Assembly (NCBI GenBank): GCA_937995345.1
Contig: CALKKS010000032.1
Coordinates: 1-44,932 of the forward strand
Origin: an uncultured Collinsella sp.
Lineage (GTDB): Bacteria; Actinomycetota; Coriobacteriia; Coriobacteriales; Coriobacteriaceae
Length of the DNA: 44,932 bases
Reading direction: 5' to 3'
The notes under the pieces were generated by a model, which worked only from the letters and a program-made list of their open reading frames with translations, did no database searches and was not told where the DNA came from. The position numbers and the translations under genes are program-made. Positions 41,612 to 44,932 of the stretch are shown in pieces (within the stretch, counting starts at the first letter, position 1; each line of letters begins with the position of its first letter).

Positions 41612-44353
41612 GTGGCAGACGATATCAACAATAACGAGGGTATGGGCGAGGCCGGCGACGCCGGCATGCCCGATGATCTGAAGCGCCTGCTTGCCCGCGC
41701 TGAGCAGGGCGAGGACGGCGATCCGGATGCCTATAACCCCGATGCCGATGATGATGAGGAAGAAGATGACGACGCTGAGCTCGAGGAGAGCTTTGGCGAA
41801 GTCGACCGTGGCGCCTCGGCCGGCGAGGATATCAACGGCGGCCAGCTCCAGATTTCGGAGTTCGGCCGCGAGATGAAGCAGTCGTTCATCGAGTACTCGA
41901 TGTCGGTCATCACGGCCCGCGCCCTGCCGGACGTGCGCGATGGCTTAAAGCCGGTGCACCGCCGCATCCTGTACGCCATGAACGAGAGCGGCATCTACCC
42001 CAACCGTCCGCACAAGAAGTCAGCTTGGACGGTCGGCGAAGTTATCGGCAAGTACCATCCGCACGGTGACTCCGCGGTCTACGAGGCCATGGTCCGCCTG
42101 GCGCAGTGGTTCTCCATGCGCACGCCGCTCATCGACGGCCACGGCAACTTCGGCAACATCGATGGCGACGGCGCCGCTGCCATGCGTTACACCGAGAGCC
42201 GCCTGGCGAAGCCCGCCATGGAGCTCCTGCGTGACCTGCAGAAGGATACCGTCGACTGGCAGCCCAACTACGACGAGTCGCTCGCCGAGCCCGTGGCACT
42301 GCCCGCGCGCTTCCCCAACCTTCTGGTCAACGGCAGCCAGGGCATCGCCGTCGGCATGGCCACCAACATCGCCCCGCACAACCTTACCGAGGCGATCGAG
42401 GCCACCTGCTACCTGATCGATAATCCCGACGCCACTGTCGACGAGCTCATGCAGATCATGCCCGGTCCGGACTTCCCCACCGGTGCCATCATCATGGGCA
42501 GCGCCGGCATTAGGCAGAGCTACGAGACCGGCCGCGGCTCCATTACCGTGCGCGCCAAGGCCCATGTGGAATCCACCAAGACCGGCCGCAGCCGCCTGGT
42601 CTTTACCGAGATCCCCTATATGGTCAACAAGGGCACCTTGCAGGAGAAGATCGCCCAGCTCGTAAACGACAAGCGCATCGAGGGCATCTCGGACATGCGC
42701 GATGAGTCCAACCAGAAGGGTATCCGTCTGGTCATCGAGCTCAAGAAGGGCGTCATTCCGCAGGTCGTGCTCAACAACCTGTACAAGTACACCTCGCTGC
42801 AGACGACCTTCGGCGCCAACAACCTGGCGCTTGTCAACGGCGTTCCCAAATGCCTGAGCCTGCGCGAGATGCTGCAGCACTACATCGACCACCAGGTCGA
42901 CGTCGTCACCCGCCGCACCCGCTTTGACCTTAAGAAGGCCCAGGCGCGTGCCCATATCCTCGAGGGCTACCTGATGGCTCTCGACCATATCGACGAGGTC
43001 ATCAGCATCATCCGCTCCTCGCAGACCGACTCCGAGGCCAGCAGCCGCCTGATCGAGCGTTTTGGCTTTACGCCCGAGCAGACCACGGCCATCCTCGAGA
43101 TGAAGCTGCGCCGCCTGACCGGCCTGGAGCGCGACAAGATTCAGGAAGAGCTGGACGGCTTGCGCCGCGCCATCGCCTACTACGAGGACCTGTTGGCGCA
43201 CGAGGAGAAAATCCTGGGCGTCATCAAGGAAGAGATGCGCGAGATCTCCAAGAAGTTCGGCGACAAGCGCCGCACCGAGATCAGCCATGTCGAGAAGGAC
43301 CTGGACGTCGAAGACCTGATTGCCGACGAGGACATGGTCGTGACCATCACCCACACCGGCTACGTCAAGCGCATCCCGGTGGCCGCCTACCGCGCCCAAA
43401 AGCGCGGCGGCAAGGGCGTGTCGGGCGTCAACCTCAAAGAGGACGATGTCATCGACGAGATGTTTATCGCATCCACGCACGAGTACGTGCTGTTCTTCTC
43501 GAGCAAGGGCAAGGTCTACCGCCTGAAGGTGCACGAGCTGCCGGTGGGTACGCGCCAGGCGCGCGGCACCGCGATCGTCAATTTGCTGCCCTTCGAGGAG
43601 GGCGAGAAGATCGCGAGCGTCATCAGCTGCCGCGAGTTCCCCGCCGATGAGTACCTGATGTTTGCCACCAAGAGCGGCATGGTCAAGAAGACCGTGATGA
43701 GCGCCTACGACCGTAGCCGCCACGACGGCCTGATCGCCATCAACCTGAGGGACGACGACGCGCTGCTCGCTGTACGTCGCGTGCGCGAGGGTGACAAGAT
43801 CATCATGGCAACCACCGCGGGCAAGGCGATTATGTTCCCCGAGGACCAGGTGCGCGCTACCGGCCGCGATACCAGCGGCGTCCGCGGCATTGGCATGAAG
43901 GAAGGCGTGAGCGTTCTTGGTATGGAGATTACCAACGGTAACGGCGATCTATTCGTCATCACCGAGCGCGGCTACGGCAAACGCACGCCGGTCTCGGATT
44001 ACCCGGAGCAGAACCGCGGCGGTCAGGGTGTCTACACCATCCAGATGACCGAGCGCAAGGGTAACCTCGCAGCCATGAAGACGGTGGGCCCGCAGCATGA
44101 GCTGTTCATCGTGACGGAGGGCGCGACGGTCATTCGCGTCAAGACCGACGAGATCAGCCAAACCGGTCGCGCCACCCAGGGCGTCAAGATGATGACCGTC
44201 GACGACAACGACCGTGTATGCGCCGTAGCCCGCATGACAGCAGCCAAGGAAAAGCCCGAAGGCGAAGGTACCGAGGCCGCAGCCGATGCCGAAGAGGCCC
44301 CAGTCGACCTAGGCGACGGTAACGACATGCCAGAGGATCTCCTCGACGAGTAA
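41612..44353 (+). CDS. gyrA: DNA gyrase subunit A
   Basis: The DNA-cutting subunit of gyrase. The 913-residue protein has the catalytic Tyr193 (AMRYTE). The quinolone region has Ser154 and Glu158 at the positions of E. coli Ser83 and Asp87, a wild-type-looking state. The GyrA box QKRGGKG marks it as gyrase, not topoisomerase IV. It carries an acidic N-terminal extension of about 70 residues, with a run of Asp/Glu at about 45-60. The C-terminal tail is also acidic. GTG 41612 has GAGGAGG upstream. The extension is unusual compared with E. coli GyrA. Confidence 0.97.
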   Translation: MADDINNNEGMGEAGDAGMPDDLKRLLARAEQGEDGDPDAYNPDADDDEEEDDDAELEESFGEVDRGASAGEDINGGQLQISEFGREMKQSFIEYSMSVITARALPDVRDGLKPVHRRILYAMNESGIYPNRPHKKSAWTVGEVIGKYHPHGDSAVYEAMVRLAQWFSMRTPLIDGHGNFGNIDGDGAAAMRYTESRLAKPAMELLRDLQKDTVDWQPNYDESLAEPVALPARFPNLLVNGSQGIAVGMATNIAPHNLTEAIEATCYLIDNPDATVDELMQIMPGPDFPTGAIIMGSAGIRQSYETGRGSITVRAKAHVESTKTGRSRLVFTEIPYMVNKGTLQEKIAQLVNDKRIEGISDMRDESNQKGIRLVIELKKGVIPQVVLNNLYKYTSLQTTFGANNLALVNGVPKCLSLREMLQHYIDHQVDVVTRRTRFDLKKAQARAHILEGYLMALDHIDEVISIIRSSQTDSEASSRLIERFGFTPEQTTAILEMKLRRLTGLERDKIQEELDGLRRAIAYYEDLLAHEEKILGVIKEEMREISKKFGDKRRTEISHVEKDLDVEDLIADEDMVVTITHTGYVKRIPVAAYRAQKRGGKGVSGVNLKEDDVIDEMFIASTHEYVLFFSSKGKVYRLKVHELPVGTRQARGTAIVNLLPFEEGEKIASVISCREFPADEYLMFATKSGMVKKTVMSAYDRSRHDGLIAINLRDDDALLAVRRVREGDKIIMATTAGKAIMFPEDQVRATGRDTSGVRGIGMKEGVSVLGMEITNGNGDLFVITERGYGKRTPVSDYPEQNRGGQGVYTIQMTERKGNLAAMKTVGPQHELFIVTEGATVIRVKTDEISQTGRATQGVKMMTVDDNDRVCAVARMTAAKEKPEGEGTEAAADAEEAPVDLGDGNDMPEDLLDE

Positions 44354-44393
44354 GAGGAACCGGCTGGTAGAAAATATCAGACCCCATATATCG

Positions 44394-44427
44394 GCGGTCG
44401 GCGCACCTGCGCGCCGACCGCTTTTTT
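44394..44427 (+). terminator. terminator of gyrA
   Basis: GCGGTCGGCGC (44394-44404) pairs perfectly with GCGCCGACCGC (44411-44421), followed by six T. Confidence 0.92.
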
Positions 44428-44609
44428 GAAAATCTTTGAACCCCACGTCTGCCCCGGCTGCCCGGCGGCATGCGAAGTCGATCGCGAGTTCCGCACGAGC
44501 CGGAGAGCACTTAATGTGCTCTCCGTGCGAGCAGGACTGTCCGAGCAGGCGACTTCGCATGCCGCCGAGCAGCCGGGGCAGACACCCCACCCAAAGTTTT
44601 TCAAAAAAG
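44421..44609. repeat. 189-bp quasi-palindrome
   Basis: The core arms 44447-44480 and 44550-44583 are inverted copies with one mismatch in 34 bp. Outside them, CTTTTTTGAAAA (44421-44432) is mirrored at 44598-44609. Inside, GGAGAGCAC and GTGCTCTCC (44502-44524) form another perfect stem around TTAAT. No significant coding frame is apparent. Confidence 0.9.
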
Positions 44610-44612
44610 TTG

Positions 44613-44642
44613 TTGACGCGCGCGTAACGACTCGTCTAATAT
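44613..44642 (+). promoter_or_regulatory. promoter of the tRNA-Ile cluster
   Basis: -35 TTGACG (44613-44618), 18-nt spacer, -10 TAATAT (44637-44642), then a GC-rich stretch before the tRNA, as expected for a stringently controlled stable-RNA promoter. Confidence 0.75.
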
Positions 44643-44656
44643 ATCCCTTGCGCGAT

Positions 44657-44733
44657 GGACCTGTAGCTCAGTTGGTTAGAGCGTCCGGCTGATAACCGGG
44701 AGGTCACAAGTTCGAATCTTGTCAGGTCCACCA
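44657..44733 (+). tRNA. tRNA-Ile (anticodon GAT)
   Basis: Acceptor GGACCTG with CAGGTCC, anticodon loop CTGATAA (GAT), T-arm ACAAG-TTCGAAT-CTTGT. CCA is encoded (44731-44733). First of the cluster after gyrA. Confidence 0.97.
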
Positions 44734-44744
44734 CTTTCTTTCGC

Positions 44745-44789
44745 AATAAACACCCCAGCGAGAGCCGAGTCGCCGCTGGGGTGTTTATT
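44745..44789 (+). other. strong hairpin between tRNA-Ile and tRNA-Ala
   Basis: AATAAACACCCCAGCG (44745-44760) pairs perfectly with CGCTGGGGTGTTTATT (44774-44789). No long T-run follows. It may be a weak terminator or an RNase processing signal. Confidence 0.7.
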
Positions 44790-44800
44790 ACTTTCTCCGT

Positions 44801-44876
44801 GGGGGTTTAGCTCAGCTGGGAGAGCGCGGGCTTTGCAAGCCTGAGGTCAGGGGTTCGATCCCCCTAACCTCCACCA
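44801..44876 (+). tRNA. tRNA-Ala (anticodon TGC)
   Basis: Acceptor GGGGGTT with AACCTCC (one G-T pair), anticodon loop TTTGCAA (TGC), T-arm AGGGG-TTCGATC-CCCCT. CCA is encoded (44874-44876). Confidence 0.97.
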
Positions 44877-44880
44877 TGAT

Positions 44881-44932
44881 GGACCTGTAGCTCAGTTGGT
44901 TAGAGCGTCCGGCTGATAACCGGGAGGTCACA
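44881..44932 (+). tRNA. second tRNA-Ile (GAT), cut by the window edge
   Basis: The 52 visible bases are identical to the first 52 of the tRNA-Ile at 44657, starting 4 nt after the CCA of tRNA-Ala. It may be a tandem tRNA or the start of a longer repeat. Confidence 0.85.

Noticed and set aside
42020..43723. 567-codon minus-strand frame opposite gyrA
   Set aside because: Same explanation: shadow of a conserved gene.

Overview
The window is a chromosomal origin region from a high-GC Gram-positive bacterium. Gene content and order point to class Coriobacteriia (Actinomycetota), probably Collinsella or a close relative. This rests on recognising the families, not on any search. The order rpmH-rnpA-yidD-yidC-jag-rsmG-parA-parB runs leftward and dnaA-dnaN-recF-DUF721-gyrB-gyrA-tRNA-Ile-tRNA-Ala runs rightward, the classic divergent layout around oriC.

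Layout. Positions 1-1,585 are an AT-rich accessory stretch with a traX-type gene beside tRNA-Lys, flanked by duplicated tRNA-tail/terminator modules. Positions 1,614-12,718 (minus strand) hold an M29 aminopeptidase, purC, an OmpR-type two-component system, a Tat lipoprotein coupled to a TSCPD protein, a substrate-binding protein coupled to a diguanylate cyclase, and purB. Positions 12,785-13,350 carry a roughly 130-bp tandem repeat containing copies of the 3' end of the adjacent tRNA-Gly. Positions 13,648-17,079 encode a sortase-anchored thioester/CnaB adhesin. Positions 17,147-27,638 hold a degenerate M28-like membrane protein, two tandem WYL regulators convergent with a DinG-type helicase, ddl and rlmN. 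Positions 27,640-30,740 are the parABS/rsmG segment, clearly AT-richer than its surroundings, with three perfect parS sites. Positions 30,747-32,978 are jag-yidC-yidD-rnpA-rpmH. Positions 33,041-36,528 are the origin: two blocks of DnaA-box-like sequence flank an unusual GHKL-ATPase/wHTH gene and dnaA. Positions 36,529-44,932 are dnaN, recF, a DUF721 gene, gyrB, gyrA and a tRNA cluster preceded by a 189-bp quasi-palindrome.

The most unusual observations are these. (1) A modular architecture (tRNA 3'-end copy, small hairpins with TTC/GAA loops, inverted T-arm mimic, terminator, intact tRNA) occurs at two unrelated tRNA genes, with a third partial site. (2) A Q/P/Y-rich GHKL-wHTH protein is transcribed directly into dnaA. 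(3) DnaA boxes of the form TTTTCAACA coincide with an Asn replacing the usual Asp in the DnaA base-reading motif. (4) A long inverted repeat lies between gyrA and tRNA-Ile. (5) A membrane M28-like protein has lost most catalytic residues and carries an insertion of nearly 600 residues.
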